5,108 bases of DNA. Origin: Pseudomonadota bacterium (GTDB lineage: Bacteria > Pseudomonadota > Gammaproteobacteria > Burkholderiales > Sulfuriferulaceae). The position numbers and the translations under genes are program-made. Below, one piece after another: positions 4,738-5,108 of the stretch; within the stretch, counting starts at the first letter, position 1, and every line of letters starts with the position of its first letter. The notes under the pieces were generated by a model. The model saw nothing but the letters and a program-made list of their open reading frames with translations. It was not told the origin of the DNA and did not search any database. Location of the stretch: NCBI GenBank assembly GCA_021790625.1, contig JAJYGL010000041.1:1-5108 (forward strand), written 5' to 3'.

Positions 4738-5022
4738 TCAAGCCACCTCAAGCTCCACATGCACTCGCTGTCCAAGGGACGTTGCAATATTTACCAAAGC
4801 ATCGAGTGAGAAACGCGAGATTCGACCACGCAACAAGTCATTGATGCGCGGCTGTGTAACCCCGCAATGGCTGGCCGCTTCAACCTGTGTCCAGTTGTTT
4901 TCTTCAATAAGGGCGGTAATTTTGTCCATTAGTTCAGAGCGAACCCGAAGGTTAGCCGCTTCCTCTGGCGTGTCGGCAAGTGCGTCCCATATGCTGCCGA
5001 ATTCAGTATTTGGCTTGGTCAT
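4738..5022 (-). CDS. XRE-family antitoxin of a HigBA/Gp49-type TA pair
   Basis: 94 aa. Residues 26-84 form an XRE/Cro-type helix-turn-helix domain: ELMDKITALIEENNWTQVEA, recognition region HCGVTQPRINDLLRGRIS (52-69), then FSLDALVNIATSLGQ, and a beta strand VHVELEV at the end. This matches the short HTH antitoxins (HTH_37 type, COG5606-like) placed after RelE/Gp49-like toxins. The ATG (5020-5022) overlaps the toxin stop as ATGA, and GAGG on the minus strand (5028-5031) within the toxin end is 5 nt upstream, so the two are translationally coupled. It should bind the toxin and repress the operon from an operator upstream of the toxin, beyond the window. The domain is complete, so the antitoxin looks functional. 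Confidence 0.88.
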   Translation of the reverse strand: MTKPNTEFGSIWDALADTPEEAANLRVRSELMDKITALIEENNWTQVEAASHCGVTQPRINDLLRGRISRFSLDALVNIATSLGQRVHVELEVA

Positions 5023-5108
5023 TTCTCACCTCTATTCAATTGAGCGAAACGCGCCTTCGCGGTTTCAATATCACGTCTCGACGTGGTTTGTGTTTTCTTC
5101 TGGAAAGC
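5019..5108 (-). CDS. C-terminal end of a Gp49/HigB-like (RelE superfamily) toxin, cut by window edge
   Basis: An open frame runs from the window edge (5108) to TGA at 5019-5021, 29 residues. The start AFQKKTQTTSRRDIETAKAR matches the conserved C-terminal block FxKKTQKTPxxDIxxAxxR of phage-derived Gp49-like/HigB toxins (COG4679 type), which inhibit translation by cutting mRNA at the ribosome. The stop overlaps the start of the XRE antitoxin by 4 nt, the usual toxin-first order of this family. About 80-90 N-terminal residues should lie beyond the window, so intactness cannot be judged. Confidence 0.82.
   Translation of the reverse strand, partial: AFQKKTQTTSRRDIETAKARFAQLNRGEK

Overview
This window is a 5.1 kb piece of chromosome or large accessory replicon from an unnamed bacterium. 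It is most likely a proteobacterium: the first gene closely follows the E. coli Tas aldo/keto reductase, the DUF3617 protein has a Gram-negative style secretion signal, and both toxin-antitoxin families are common in proteobacteria. GC looks close to 50% by eye. I cannot name the genus.

Layout. (1) 1-942, plus strand: a Tas-type aldo/keto reductase missing about 33 N-terminal residues beyond the window edge. (2) 943-1331: a gene-free stretch with a terminator-like hairpin and the first copy (1046-1088) of a short hairpin repeat. (3) 1332-1881, minus strand: a complete type II toxin-antitoxin pair, BrnT-family toxin first and CopG-family antitoxin second, overlapping by 17 bp. A near-perfect inverted repeat just upstream is a probable operator. 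(4) 1882-2208: gene-free, with the second copy of the hairpin repeat (2059-2096). The two copies bracket the TA pair. (5) 2209-3906, minus strand: a two-gene unit, a 67-codon ORF with a good ribosome binding site followed 3 nt later by a full-length dihydrolipoamide dehydrogenase-like flavoprotein. (6) 3907-4208: gene-free upstream region with a dyad and a perfect 15-bp tandem duplication. (7) 4209-4634, minus strand: a small secreted DUF3617 protein. (8) 4738-5108, minus strand: an XRE-type antitoxin preceded by the last 29 codons of a Gp49/HigB-like toxin, with an ATGA overlap. This is a second TA locus, cut by the window edge.

How it works together: everything from 1332 onward is on the minus strand, but it falls into separate units (brnT-antitoxin, small ORF-lpd, DUF3617, toxin-antitoxin). 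The two TA loci, the orphan hairpin repeats and several short tandem duplications suggest an accessory, rearranged region around housekeeping or metabolic genes. The most interesting leads are the orphan hairpin repeats that look like right ends of IS200/IS605-type elements, and the Lpd-like enzyme with its variant redox motif and its coupled, possibly HesB/IscA-derived small ORF. That pairing recalls lipoate-linked sulfur-oxidation gene sets, but only as inference. No RNA gene, CRISPR array or intact transposase was found.
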